Origin: Laccaria trichodermophora
Lineage: Eukaryota; Basidiomycota; Agaricomycetes; Agaricales; Hydnangiaceae
Length of the DNA stretch: 64,000 nucleotides
Direction of reading: 5' to 3'
Assembly (NCBI GenBank): GCA_018417955.1
Contig: JACTVC010000001.1
Span: 3,658,001 to 3,722,000, forward strand
Every line of letters starts with the position of its first letter. Position 1 is the stretch's first letter. Below the pieces are notes generated by a model that did no database searches, was not told where the DNA came from, and worked only from the letters and a program-made list of their open reading frames with translations. Positions 46,350-58,699 of the stretch are shown piece by piece. Both the position numbers and the translations under genes were made by a program.

Positions 46350-47896
46350 GGTACTCGGACTCCGGGACATAAGCCCCCCATCCAGGCATCAGTTCCACGT
46401 CTTTGATGTGTCGTTCTTTGCCCTTGAGTTTGAAATTTCCATCAACGGCAATAAAGAGAGAATACAAGAATCTGCAGAAATTTAGCAAGTTGGCAGATTG
46501 CAACTAATCGACAAAACTTACAACAAAGGCCCTGCCTTTTCCCAATCGTCAGGGAGGTTTCGTTTAGGGTGAGGGCAAGCTGGACATTCGACCATCAGCT
46601 CCCCTTTAGATGTCCCACGAACGCCTTCAGGATCGTGACCTCGACCGGCTCGTTTAAGGCTCATCAAATTCCTCCACATTCGAAATACATGGTGAAACTC
46701 AGGATATCGGTACTATAGTTGTGATCAGAACTGGTGATGAAGACAAGAATATAAATTGACGTACAACTGGAGTGGACAAGTTGGCATTATCGGACCGTCG
46801 CAGAAGTGTGTGGTAGAAGTCGTACAGATTTGTTTTGCCTTGTAGTGTGAGTTCATGGAACGTTTCAAGGCAATCAAAGGTGAAAACCGATTGTGGACGT
46901 GAAAGCGTCGCCGGAAACCATCTCTCACGCAGTAATTGGACCCAGCTTGATAAAGGTTCGTTGCCGCATTGACAGTAGTCGATTGTAAGATGATGTGGCC
47001 CCGAGACGTCAAAGACAATGAAGTTCTTAGGCCCTGGCTCAGGACAAGGGCAAGGTTCCCCATGATGACCCAATTGATAGCGGAGACCGAGGCTTTGCAG
47101 CGTGGCCTTGGCAAAAAACGAGCCATTCCAGTTCTGTTTACAAAAATCAGCTTAGTTCGCATCTGGTGACAGCTGCACTTACCTCGACGCGATGCAAAGG
47201 AAGCGTCGAGTGTATAGCGAGGGTACAGTTTAAGCACTTGAGCATGCTTCCGTCACCACAGTCCTTGCACTTGATGACACCATCATGTTCTCCACACTTT
47301 GAACAGCTCGTCTTGCCCAAGAAACTACCCAGGCCATCATGGCGCAACACTTCATCTAAGAATGTCTCTCTGAATTTGAGCCATTCTGTGAGGTGATCCT
47401 AGAAAAACCAATCCTGTAAGTATTTAAGAACAACATAGATGAATTGAAAGGAATGAAGCAGTCTCAATAAGGGTTTGCCCGGGCCAGCCACAGAAGCCGC
47501 ACACAGGCAATAGGGCATAGGGAAGGAGATGAAAGTAGGTCAATTCCTTACTGAAGTTGTTGTATGTCTTTTTCTCTTGGGTTTAGCAGTGGTGTCGGTC
47601 TCTGGTATGCAACTCTGCCCTTCAAGCTCATGAGGGTCCGCAGGCTGTGGATCTGAAAGCGTGTCCAAGGGTTGTTCAGACGATTCGAGGGAAGAAGGTA
47701 TGAGGTGGTGCTCGCCCGTCAAGATTCCCCGCCGGCGAGAGTCGGTGCTGACAGTGACAAACAACGAGGAATTTGATGAAGAGGATGGTTGAGAGCTCGA
47801 GGGGACGGGGCGTGCAAGTCGGAATCCAGCAGGTAAGCGGGTTCGTTTAGCTTGAGGTCCATTTTGAGACGAATTGGCCCGCTTGAGGTTGGACAT

Positions 47897-48727
47897 TGGT
47901 AGGACTTGGGTAGGACGTAGTGTGACTACAGTGACTGTGTGTGACGAGCTCGCTCATCGTAAACTCGATCTCCTGGTCGTCTGGCCCTCCTAACAGGACA
48001 TGAGGAACTGTAAAGTACACAAATGATAAGCATATGAAAAAACAATGAAATCTCTCTCCCGAGGTCTGACATGGAACATAAATACAGTTTACGTGGTTAT
48101 AATTATTAGTTATCACCCCGCTTTTGGGTTTCTTTTGGGCAATGTCAATCGCAAATGAGCAAACTGCAGGGGATGAGCTACTGCTCCCAAATTGAGGAAA
48201 CAAGTTCTAATAATCTGTAATGACCGTCAAGATTATCTAGTAGGCAGTTTACTGAAAACTCGACAGTCAACGGGCCGATTCTGACTTGATTCCGACATGA
48301 AGTTTCTTGACAATCAATTAGCGGCAACTCTAATCTCTTCTCAACGATTAATTGAAAGCGGCAACTCTACCGTGACTCTCTTGAAATCTCGTGCTCAAAC
48401 GTCCTCATAAGTCATACATAATCTATCTACGTATGTTTCTCAAGGTTCGTACAAAAGAGTATGTTGAGACTAGTGCATTTCTTCTTGATTTCTTCACTCA
48501 ATTTCGAAGTTAATATTGGATCGCTGAAACAGCATGTCAGTGCTGAACCATCTTAAATTTTGAACTTGACTGGAGAAACTATTCTCTGAAAGTGGCATAA
48601 CGGTGGTTTATATTCAACAATTCTAGACAACAAGACAATAACATTTCTGAGTCAAATGAACGAGAGTTTCTGAACTATTCCTTCCACTGTTTCTACAGGC
48701 CATAGGTCGAACAGCAAGAGAACTAAT
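47897..48727. other. Intergenic, giant element
   Basis: It lies between the KDZ start codon and the end of the next minus-strand gene. It contains the presumed transposase promoter (upstream of 47896) and the 3' UTR of the RNase H1 N-domain-like gene. No gene and no repeat seen. Confidence 0.4.
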
Positions 48728-49665
48728 CTACTGAATAGCGTCCACATCTGGACCAAACCTTGCCACATCTCCCGGGTTACGTATGAAGTCAACCTTCCGG
48801 CTACGCTTAGCATCCAAGTAAAATGCGGTAGCCTGTTCAAGTGTCTTGAACGACTTGTGACGAGCACCTGGGACATGGTCAACGAGACACCTTATATCGT
48901 CCCTTAACGAGTAAACTGTTAGAATGCTAGGTTTGACAAGAAAAGGCAAACATACCAGTTTCCATAGTATACCCCGGTGCACTTTCCCTTGACGACGACA
49001 TAATATTTCGCATGGAGCAGTGGCTGATAGGTCGAAGAATAAGGAGGAAAACCGGGCGGGGAACACGGTACAAGCGGCGTGGGATGAAGCGGCGCACGCG
49101 TTACAATCGGCATGGGTTGAAGCGGCGTGCGTGGTGCAAGCGGTGTGGGATGAAGTGGCACAGGATCAATCAAGGCGAGGAGACGCGAGAATGTACTCGT
49201 TAACTCCAAGGACTCAGGGGACTCAGTCGGGGAATGATGTCCATCCTGCTGTTCCACTTGATTGGAGGTAGCCACTGGGATATCGACACGATCGGATTCG
49301 ATCGTAAGAGGATCAGCACCATCCTGCTGATTGTTGACCGCCCTCCTGGCAGAGCGGCTAAGGTGATGGGAAAGGAGTTGGAGCTGATGACGATCGCCAG
49401 AAGTGCTAGAAGGGCGTTGGGAACCGTCTAGAGCACCAGCTTCACAATTGTATCCTCTGGGCTTCGTGATCCAGTTGATCGGGGGCGGCAAGCTGCCGTT
49501 CACTGAAGGGCTCTGCGATACTTCTAGAGCGCCAGCGTCGCGATTGTATACTCTGGGCTTCGTGCTCCAGTTGATCGGAGGCGGCGAGCTGCTGTTTACT
49601 TCAGACCCCGGTGTATTGGAATCTGTGAACGATGTCAGAGATTTGACGAACGATGCAGAGAGAAC
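48728..49665 (-). CDS. Protein with RNase H1 N-terminal-like (hybrid-binding) domain
   Basis: On the minus strand, Ser/Pro-rich sequence leads to KYYVVVKGKCTGVYYGNW (about 49010-48957). After an intron around 48957-48920 comes DHVPGARHKSFKTLEQATAF (about 48875-48820), with the stop at 48728. These two halves match the small domain at the N-terminus of RNase H1 that binds RNA-DNA hybrids; no RNase H catalytic domain follows. The N-terminal part holds a tandem repeat of about 35 residues (PPPINWSTKPRVYN / PPPINWITKPRGYN). The exact start is uncertain: the frame is open up to about 49665. I could not find a normal-length intron that joins the two halves in frame, so a one-base error or a small lesion is possible. 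It is divergent from the 764-codon gene. Confidence 0.55.
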
Positions 49666-49864
49666 ATGCCCTTAGTCATTTCGTAGTATTGGGGCTGGAA
49701 GACGTGGTAAATTGAAAATTTCGTCCAAGGACTCCAAACATACCAAAATCGGGTCACAAACAATTCAAGCAATCAGGGCCCTGTACCACATAGCGGGAAC
49801 CTCGCACCCATATTTACGTAGCCCCCATTGCATCCCAACTTTATCCTTTCTCAGCTCATACAGC
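49666..49864. promoter_or_regulatory. Divergent promoter region inside the giant element
   Basis: About 200 bp lie between the divergent RNase H1 N-domain-like gene and the 764-codon gene. ACCCATATTTACG near 49805 is AT-rich, and a pyrimidine-rich stretch (TTTATCCTTTCTCAG) lies at about 49840 before ATG 49865. This suggests co-regulation, but nothing more specific is visible. Confidence 0.4.
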
Positions 49865-52800
49865 ATGACACGTGCTACCTGGACCACTGAAGCTCAGCAT
49901 GATTGGCTAGAGGCTCGCAAAGCTCAGTTCATTGAAGCGAATCAGAGGAAGGCGGCTGCGAAAGAATTCTTTCCCGACATTGTCAAGGCATTCTGTGAAA
50001 ACTGGCCTGTGCCTTCGGTTTCGCAAGAAGAAATTGCTGCAGCAGGTTCAGTTGAACGTGCAACAAAGGATAAACGTGACAAATATGACAAGGTACCTGA
50101 TTGCTGATCACGCCCAAATAGTGTGCTGACTTGACCTGATGTAGCGCGTCCGTGGTTGGTTCCACAATAATAGCAGAAGCATAGCTTCCGGCAAGGGGTC
50201 TCATGGTGTCCTGAAGGTCAACCCGAAGGCTAAGACACTTCAGCCTTGGCAGGCATATCACGCGTTGACGTACCAGAACCAATGGAAGCCGGTCATCCAG
50301 GAGGAATGGGTTACCTACCAAAAGGAGTGGATTTCCGAGCATCCCAAGGAGCCGATCCCTCCAAAGACTCGATTTCAGATCATGGTTGAGTTCATGAAAG
50401 GGAAATACAACCAAGAGACCGAGGAGATGAAAGCGAAGTGCGAAGAGTATCGAATGAATCGTCGTGACAATAGCCCAGTAGGCTCAGTTGACGAAGACAC
50501 TAAAAAAAACATCGAATTACAGGCGTAAGCATCATCTCCTATCCGTTCAAAAGCAACCTGACTTACTCATAAGCTAGTGCGATCGACAAACTTCCCCGCA
50601 CGCTGGCGATGATGGGCGAGTCTCTCATGCAACAGACCGGGTGGCACATTAGCATCCTTGCAGGCGGCCCTTTACCTGAAAACGGCGGCAAGGTTGTGAC
50701 GTACTTGTAGGTTAATCTATTTACGAGTGAGTATACATAAAGTTCACATAACGTACAGGTCGCACACCGGAAAGACGAAAGCTGGCGAGACTTTTGACAA
50801 GTTCCTGGGGAAGAAAGAATACGATGAATCCTTCCTTTTTGCATTCGAAAGGTTCCTTCAATCGTCATTTTGTGAGTACCACAGTAAGAGAGCAATAAAA
50901 TAATGACCAACCTATGTTTTTGGCAGCTCCCGAGGATTGTGCGGCATGCAGCCTTTCGAAAGAGGATCCAGAGGGAGAGCGTGAGGTTTCTGATGAAGAG
51001 TGGAAGGCAAAAAACGAGCAGGTTCCTGAGGCGGAAGGGCAATCAACTATGCGTGATGCAGATAAAAGCATAGAAACCAATGGCGCTGGCGGTGACGATG
51101 CGAAAGGAGATGGCGATGTGATGGAAACGGGATCGAACTCAAGAGGGTTGAGTGAATACGAAAGAACCAAAGCTGAGAACATCGCAAAACTTAAACTACA
51201 ACTTGCCAAGTTGGACGAACAGTTTCCAGTACCCGAAGAACTGAAACGGAAGGCAGGACCAAAGAAAGCAGCGAATCAAGGCAAACCAAAAGGTGAAGCA
51301 GTCATTCGACGCGAATCATCAAGAAACAAATCAAAGTTACACAAGTATACATAGATGTCGCTATAGTACCATAACAATAGAAATTGACAATTGTCCCAAT
51401 AAGTCATAGGGCTACCCCAATGGGCCCAATACACATGGACGCTATGGATCCATACCTGGGACCAATGGATGTTTACAGCATATGGTATTAATGTGTGGCC
51501 CAATGCATATTCTGCAGATGTGGTTATTGCCATAATCAATGGTACCATAGGTACCCAAAGTATAATCTACAGAATGGCCAAATGTTGGGCCACATGCATT
51601 CAAGAGATCACTGGAAGCATTGACATGCTGACTGCAAGTGCTCCGAAAATGCGACTGAAAAAATGTCCGGATTTGTGGTTGCCATGTTGGATGTCACTGC
51701 CCCAAATATGCAGCTGAAGAAAGGTCCGGATTTGTCACTAGTATGCAGAATACCAGTGCTCCAAAAATGCGGCCGAAAAAATGTCCGGATTTGTGATTAA
51801 CTTAGTTAATGTCACTGCTCCGAAAATGCGGCTGAAAAGAACATCTGGATTTGTATTTAAGATGCTGAATGTCATTGCCCCAAAAATGCGGCCGAAAAAA
51901 TGTCCAGAGTTGTAGTTGACTGGGTAAATGTCACTGCTCCAAAAATGCGGCCGAAAAAACATCCGGATTTGTATTTAAGATGCTGAATGTCATTGCCCCG
52001 AAAATGCGGCCAAAAAAATGTCCGGAGTTGTAGTTGACTGGGTAAATGTCACTGCTCCAAAAACACGGCCGAAAAAACATCCGGATTTGTATTAGTACAA
52101 CACTGTCCGAAATTTCAGATGTAATTTTGACAGGCGCCAGACAACCCCCGTGGAATGCTTCGATGCCCGAAATTTAGAACTTCAAGCACCCGAAAATGTG
52201 GCCGAAAAAATGTCCAGATTTGTGATTAACTTGGTAAACGTCGCTGCTCCGAAAATGTGACCAGAAAGACATCCGGATTTGTATTAGTGCACCAATGTCC
52301 GATGTTTCGGATGTAATTTTGACAGGGACCAGACAGCCCCCCCATGGATTGCTCTGAAGTCCGAAATTTTTTAAGTTAGTTCGAACCTTCTTCTGTTTGG
52401 CCCGCGGGTTTCCAATTACAGCAACGGACCTTTTGTGGCTCCCCCACGGGTCTCCGATTACACCCATGGATTACCTGCTGCTCCGTTACACCTGTGGCCA
52501 CCCATGGACCACCTGCTGCTCCTTGACCAATTGGCCCTCTTCCATCAGCCCCCCACCTGTGGGCCACGTTTGCAGCTGGCCTGCAAAATGGACCAACAAT
52601 TGTGCCTTTACATTCAGAGACCATTATTCCATTAGACCCGTGGACCAGCAATTGTGCTGTTTCATCCACGGACAAGCACTTGTTCCATTACACCCGTGGG
52701 CTGCGCTCTCATCCACGGACCTGCTCTTTTTCTGTTACCCCCACGGACCAGCAATTCTTTTATCTGCGGACTGACGGATTACCTACCACTCCATTTCTGC

Positions 52801-55800
52801 GGACACCCATTGTTGCTGTTGGACCCATGGGCCACACCATTTGTTAAGCCCATTGGTCTGTTACATCTGCGGGCCACCAGCTAGAGCTCCACGGATGTGA
52901 ACATCTGGATTTGTATTTAACATGCTGAATGTCATTGCCCCAAAAATGCGGCTGAAAGAATGTCCGGATTTGTGATTAACTTGGTGAACGTCACTGATCC
53001 GAAAATGTGGCCAAAAAAACATCCGGATTTGTATTAGTGCAACAATGTCCGAAGTTTCACATGTAATTTTGACATGGACCAGACAACCCCCCATGGAATG
53101 CTCTGAAGTCCGAAAATTTTTAAGTTACTTCCATCCGGATATAATAATCCCCATAGACTGCACCAATGTCCGAAATTTTGGATGTAATTTTGACAGGGGC
53201 CAGACAACCCCCATGGAATGCTCCAATGTCCGAAATTTATACTTCAAGTACCTGAAAATGTGGTCACAAAAACATCCGGATTTGTATTTAACATGCTGAA
53301 TGTCATTACCCCGAAAATGTGGCTGAAAAAATGTCCGGAGTTGTAGTTGACTTGGTCAATGTCACTGCTCCGAAAATGCAGCCGAAAAAACATCCAGATT
53401 TGTATTTAACATGCTGAATGTCATTGCCCCGAAAATACAGCCGAAAAAATGTCCGGATTTGTGATTAACTTGGTGAACATCACTGATCCGAAAATGCGGC
53501 CGAAAAAACATCCGGATTTGTATTAGTGCAACAATGTCCGAAGTTTCACATGTAATTTTGACATGGGCCAGACAACCCCCCGCGGAATGCTCTGAAGTCC
53601 GAAATTTTTTAAGTTACTTCCATCCAGATATAATGATCCACATAGACTGCACCAATGTCCGAAATTTCGGATGTAATTTTGACAAGGCCAGACAACCCCC
53701 ATAGAATGCTCCAATGTCCGAAATTTAGTACTTCAAGTACCCGAAAATGCGGCCAAAAAAACATCCAGATCTGTATTTAACATGCTGAATGTCATTGCCC
53801 CGAAAATACGGCCGAAAAAATGTCCGGATTTGTGATTAACTTGGTGAACGTCACTGATCTGAAAATGCGGCCGAAAAAACATCCGGATTTGTATTAGTGC
53901 AACAATGTCCGAAGTTTCGGATGTAATTTTGACATGGACCAGACAACCCCCCACGGAATACGTTGATATCCGAAATTCTAGACTACACAATTTTGCAATG
54001 ACCAGTTGAACTCAGGCAGAACTCTCTCAATTCCTAACCGATTTGGATGTTCTTGGGCTCGTTTTGACAGGTAAACCCGTGGGGTTGTGGGTACGGGTAC
54101 TCTACAGGTCATGTATGGGCCACTTGTCCGATATTTATAGGTTTTTTAGTGTCCTTGATCATGAATGAGTATATGGGTTCATGGGTCTACAGTTGAAGGA
54201 GTGAGAAGGGTGGACATTTGCCATTTCTGTATCATTGGTTTATTATGAATAAGTACATAGATTCAGGGTGCTATAGTTGAAGGAGTGATAATGGTGGGCA
54301 TTTTGCTATTGCTTTCACTGTCTGTGTCACCTCTTCAACCATACATCCCCATGAACATATGTACTTATTCATTGATGTCTGGTCTCCCAAACTTGAAAGT
54401 TTGTAGTCCACTTTTCTGACATATAATTTGTAGTGTCCTTCACTATGAATAAGTACATAGGTTCATGGGACTATCATTGTAGGAGTGAAATGGATGGACA
54501 ATTTGACATTCCGGTATTTCACTTAGTTTTAAGATTGAACTATGTCATTCTCACTCCTTGAACCATATCTCCATGAACATATATATACTTATACATAGTA
54601 AATCAATGATCCAGCAATTGCAAAATGTCCACCCTTTTCACTCCTTCAACCATAGACCCATGAACCCATATACTCATTCATGATCAAGGACACTAAAAAA
54701 CCTATAAATATCGGACAAGTGGCCCATACATGACCTGTAGAGTACCCGTACCCACAACCCCACGGGTTTACCTGTCAAAACGAGCCCAAGAACATCCAAA
54801 TCGGTTAAGAATTGAGAGAGTTCTGCCTGAGTTCAACTGGTCATTACAAAATTGTGTAGTCTAAAAAGCAGACACTACAAAGTTTTGTAGTCTAGAATTT
54901 CGGACATCAACATATTCCATGGGGGGTTGTCTGGTCCATGTCAAAATTACATCCGAAATTTTGGCCATTGTTGCACTAATACGAATCCGGATGTTTTTTC
55001 GGCCGCATTTTTGGATCAGTGACGTTCACCAAGTTAATCACAAATCCGGACATTTTTTCGGCCGTATTTTCGGGGCAATGACATTCAGCATGTTAAATAC
55101 AGATCCGGATGATTTTTTGGCTGCATTTTCGGGTACTTGAAGTACTAAATTTCGGACATTGGAGCATTCTATGGGGGTTGTCTGGCCTTGTCAAAATTAC
55201 ATCCGAAATTTCGGACATTGGTGCAGTCTATGTGGATCATTATATCTGGATGGAAGTAACTTAAAAAATTTCGGACTTCAGAGCATTCCGCGGGGGGTTG
55301 TCTGGCCCATGTCAAAATTACATGTGAAACTTCGGACATTGTTGCACTAATACAAATCCGGATGTTTTTTCGGCCGCATTTTCGGATCAGTGATGTTCAC
55401 CAAGTTAATCACAAATCCGGACATTTTTTCGGCTGTATTTTCGGGGCAATGACATTCAGCATGTTAAATACAAATCTGGATGTTTTTTCGGCTGCATTTT
55501 CGGAGCAGTGACATTGACCAAGTCAACTACAACTCCGGACATTTTTTCAGCCACATTTTCGGGGTAATGACATTCAGCATGTTAAATACAAATCCGGATG
55601 TTTTTGTGACCACATTTTCAGGTACTTGAAGTATAAATTTCGGACATTGGAGCATTCCATGGGGGTTGTCTGGCCCCTGTCAAAATTACATCCAAAATTT
55701 CGGACATTGGTGCAGTCTATGGGGATTATTATATCCGGATGGAAGTAACTTAAAAATTTTCGGACTTCAGAGCATTCCATGGGGGGTTGTCTGGTCCATG

Positions 55801-58550
55801 TCAAAATTACATGTGAAACTTCGGACATTGTTGCACTAATACAAATCCGGATGTTTTTTTGGCCACATTTTCGGATCAGTGACGTTCACCAAGTTAATCA
55901 CAAATCCGGACATTCTTTCAGCCGCATTTTTGGGGCAATGACATTCAGCATGTTAAATACAAATCCAGATGTTCACATCCGTGGAGCTCTAGCTGGTGGC
56001 CCGCAGATGTAACAGACCAATGGGCTTAACAAATGGTGTGGCCCATGGGTCCAACAGCAACAATGGGTGTCCGCAGAAATGGAGTGGTAGGTAATCCGTC
56101 AGTCCGCAGATAAAAGAATTGCTGGTCCGTGGGGGTAACAGAAAAAGAGCAGGTCCGTGGATGAGAGCGCAGCCCACGGGTGTAATGGAACAAGTGCTTG
56201 TCCGTGGATGAAACAGCACAATTGCTGGTCCACGGGTCTAATGGAATAATGGTCTCTGAATGTAAAGGCACAATTGTTGGTCCATTTTGCAGGCCAGCTG
56301 CAAACGTGGCCCACAGGTGGGGGGCTGATGGAAGAGGGCCAATTGGTCAAGGAGCAGCAGGTGGTCCATGGGTGGCCACAGGTGTAACGGAGCAGCAGGT
56401 AATCCATGGGTGTAATCGGAGACCCGTGGGGGAGCCACAAAAGGTCCGTTGCTGTAATTGGAAACCCGCGGGCCAAACAGAAGAAGGTTCCGCGGGTCTA
56501 AGAGAACAAGAGCTGGACATCGTGGGTGTAATGGAATAAGATCCCGCAGGTGTAATGGACCTATTGTCAACCCGTGGGGTAATGGAACACAATCTGGCCT
56601 GTGTGGCGACCCACGGGGCTAACGGAACAAGAGCTGCCCCATGGGGGTAATGAACAACAGCCAGCCTGAGGGTGTAATGGATCAATTGTCAATCCGCGGG
56701 GGTAACAGAACATGATCTGGCCCACGTGGCGACCCCTGGGGGTAACGGAACAAGAGCTACCCCGTGGGGGTAACTGCACAATAGCCAACCCGCAGGTGTA
56801 ATTGCACAATTGTGCGGCTGTGGGTCCAACGGAACAGGAGCAGACCCACGGGTTTACCAGACCAAAGCCCACCTGCAAAATTCAAATAATCATTGGGCTA
56901 ACCTATGAACTATAGCTTATATCATGGCATGGGCCCAACTTACAAGCCATAGCATTGAAATTTTACCATTGGGCCCAACCTGTTCCCTTAACAAATACCT
57001 TACATTAGGCCCAACCATCAACCGTAGCTTAATAATTGGGCCAATGGGCCCAACCATCTCCCTTAACGATTTTCCTTCATTGGGCCCAACTATCAATGGT
57101 ACCTTAATACCGTCATATATCAACGGCCAAAATTACCCCCATTTAAGCCATGTGGCCAATCTATAAACCCTTAGCTTGGACTGTGGCACTGTCGTTGGGC
57201 CCAACAATCAAATATACATATTGTCATGTTGTTGGGCCAATGTATAGTATCATAATGTCTTTTGTAATTGGGCCCATTGGGGTAGCCCTATGACTTATTG
57301 GGACAATTGTCAATTTCTATTGTTATGGTTCCATAGTGTATCTACTGAATGCCCTGAAAGTTAGTCTTACCATGACCTTTGTGACAATCTACTCACGACG
57401 GCTTTCTTCAGCTCGTCAATCCCCACGTCCACCCCAGCAGCGGTGGAGACGGTCAATGGTGCCGAGGAGCTGCCCAATCCTGTGACACCTGTCGCAGATC
57501 GCACTGATGACATGGAGAAATCTACCAAGCCTACTCAAGAAATCCAAGCCAGTCCTCATGGTGACACCCAAGGCAACGAAATCGGGACTTTGACCATCGA
57601 TTCCGCCTCCACTTCCATTGCCAACAACCCAGATTCCGTCATTGAATCCGTTAACGCGGATCCCATCCAAACCCCTTCTCTCACTCAATCGGGTCCGCCT
57701 CTTGACTTCGTTGGCTTCACTCAGGTTCAGCAGCCCACCAACGTGAGTGACTCAGGCGCCACCAGCAGAGATCCAGCTGATCAGTCCACGGACTCCGTTC
57801 AGCAGCCGACTGAAAGTGCGACTGTCAGTGACTCGGACGTTGTTATGGCCGATGACACGGATCTTCCAACGTACCTCTCTAAGATGATAGGCTACCTACG
57901 CGGGGTTGCGGCAGATCGGGAATGGCAGGATTTGGTGACAAGTTTTGTCGCATTTGAGAAGATGGGTCGTCCTGTAAACGGGGTAAGTGCTATGTGACTC
58001 ACCACTGAATTTGAACTTACGTGTTTCTATGACAATCAGCACCTCTCGGTTCAATCTCGGCCACAGGAGGTCTTGGACTGGATCAGGAGCAAAAAGAAGG
58101 ACGTTGTTCCTTCTATCAACTCGAGCGTATACGGCCGTCGCTTTACAGAGTGGTGGGGTCAAATGCAGCCCGCGTGGCGGCAATTCCAAGGGGCCGATGG
58201 TCCGCTGAACCTCGTTCGCGACACTCCGATGGACAAAACCTGGAATGGGCTGAGAAAGGGAGGTACCGCTGGCATCTATGTAGTGGTGGTGGGCCTATCG
58301 TGGTGGATCAGGGCTCAGCGAAACGAACGCGACACAAATGCTTGGGCCGCTGTTGATGACCTCTCTTGGGTCATCCAGCAAATGTCTAATGCCTCAGATA
58401 CCGTGTTGTCGGCCCTCCAGAAACGACGCCGTGAGGACGAAAGCAAAGATGAAGAGGCGGAAGAGCAACCCAAAGAGAAACGGAGGTATGTACTGTCTCA
58501 GATAATTGTCCTTCTTACTGACGAATGTCATTTTCTATAGGCGTGATTGA
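49865..58550 (+). CDS. 764-residue protein of unknown function, giant-element cargo
   Basis: Exons: 49865-50092, 50145-50524, 50578-50706, 50759-50871, 50927-51344, 57412-57982, 58040-58485, 58541-58550. They sum to 2295 bp, exactly 765 codons with stop. The protein starts MTRATWTTEAQHDWLEAR and has an aromatic/basic N-terminal half (FCENWPVPSVSQEE, WQAYHALTYQNQWKPVI, KTRFQIMVEFMKGKYN, RAIDKLPRTL-like AAIDKLPRTLAMMGES, QTGWHISILAGGPLP). A Lys-rich low-complexity middle follows, then a C-terminal domain (PTYLSKMIGYLRGV, EWWGQMQPAWR-like TEWWGQMQPAWRQF, LRKGGTAGIYVVVVGLSWWI). I recall similar Agaricomycete proteins without a known function. Intron 5 contains the 6-kb palindrome F and would be 6067 bp long. 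All splice sites are GT..AG and the frame is clean, so it may still be expressed. Confidence 0.75.
51700..53990. repeat. TCCGGATTTGT / GAAAATGCGGCCGAAAAAA array of F (mirror 54895-55970)
   Basis: Roughly 70-bp units alternate ATTTGTATTTAACATGCTGAA, GTCATTGCCCCGAAAATGCG and GCCGAAAAAATGTCCGG; a second unit type has CCAGACAACCCCC and GTCCGAAATTT. TCCGGA and CGGCCG cores are self-complementary. The left arm has extra copies, so the palindrome is not symmetrical in length. Confidence 0.8.
54390..54900. repeat. Centre of F with ACTACAAA/TTTGTAGT module
   Basis: GTTTGTAGTCCACTTTT at about 54401 and GTAGTCTAAAAAGCAGACACT near 54860 repeat the module found in P1 and N. The centre also contains inverted CATATACTCATTCATGATCA-type segments at about 54155 and 54670. 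Confidence 0.6.
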
Positions 58551-58699
58551 TTTCCCTTATATTATTGTTCATCCGTATGCATATATTCCGATTGCATAGA
58601 TAATTACCATGTCGTGGACTCCTCTACTTATACCTTTCGATGTGTAGCCTAAGTGTGATTATGTCATACTTCAGCCAAACACAATCAAACACTTTCTGT

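Larger units (their letters stand above)
38095..47896 (-). pseudogene. KDZ transposase with CxC2-like cysteine cluster, interrupted by B and E2
   Basis: Exons on the minus strand: 47896-47552 (basic NLS-like KPKRKRH), 47398-47183 and 47133-46765 (CxC2-like cluster: CSKCGEHDGVIKCKDC, LKCLNCTLAIHSTLPLHRVE, then LGHHGEPCPCPEPG, CLETFHELTLQGKTNLYDFY), 46712-46522 (MWRNLMSLKRAGRGHDPEGV, ECPACPHP) and 46471-46350 (IAVDGNFKLKGK). Element B follows here. The gene then resumes at 42281 (GHIANYVDEPE), 42193-42042 (STAGYAVSGAVLVICSRH) and from 41990 (ITYDIICQWSKNF with a conserved Asp; MEGAGRTVGEDIETTWA with a conserved Glu; EMGPAARHDTLNDQWNGWNF). It ends in the long coiled and MCTCMAEQC-containing C-terminal region. 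E2 cuts the last residues. Without E2 an acidic tail would continue to a stop at 38095. Without B and E2 the frame looks intact, so this was probably an active transposase recently. Confidence 0.9.
51361..57334. mobile_element. F: 6-kb palindromic element in an intron
   Basis: The ends (CTATAGTACCATAACAATAG and the complement of CTATGGAACCATAACAATAG) are inverted, and the arms mirror each other around 54347. The arms hold TTGGGCCCAA units (right, 56890-57290, and fewer on the left), CCACGGGT/ACCCGTGG-rich blocks (52390-52890 and 55985-56480) and many TCCGGATTTGTATTTAACAT-type units with CGAAAATGCGGCCGAAAAAA. A weak 8-bp match (TGTCGCTA / TGTATCTA) flanks it. No gene. The superfamily is unknown, possibly hAT. 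Confidence 0.75.

Noticed and set aside
52174..56878. Open frames of about 80-125 codons in both arms of F
   Set aside because: They are mirror copies within a repeat array, low in complexity, with no family resemblance.
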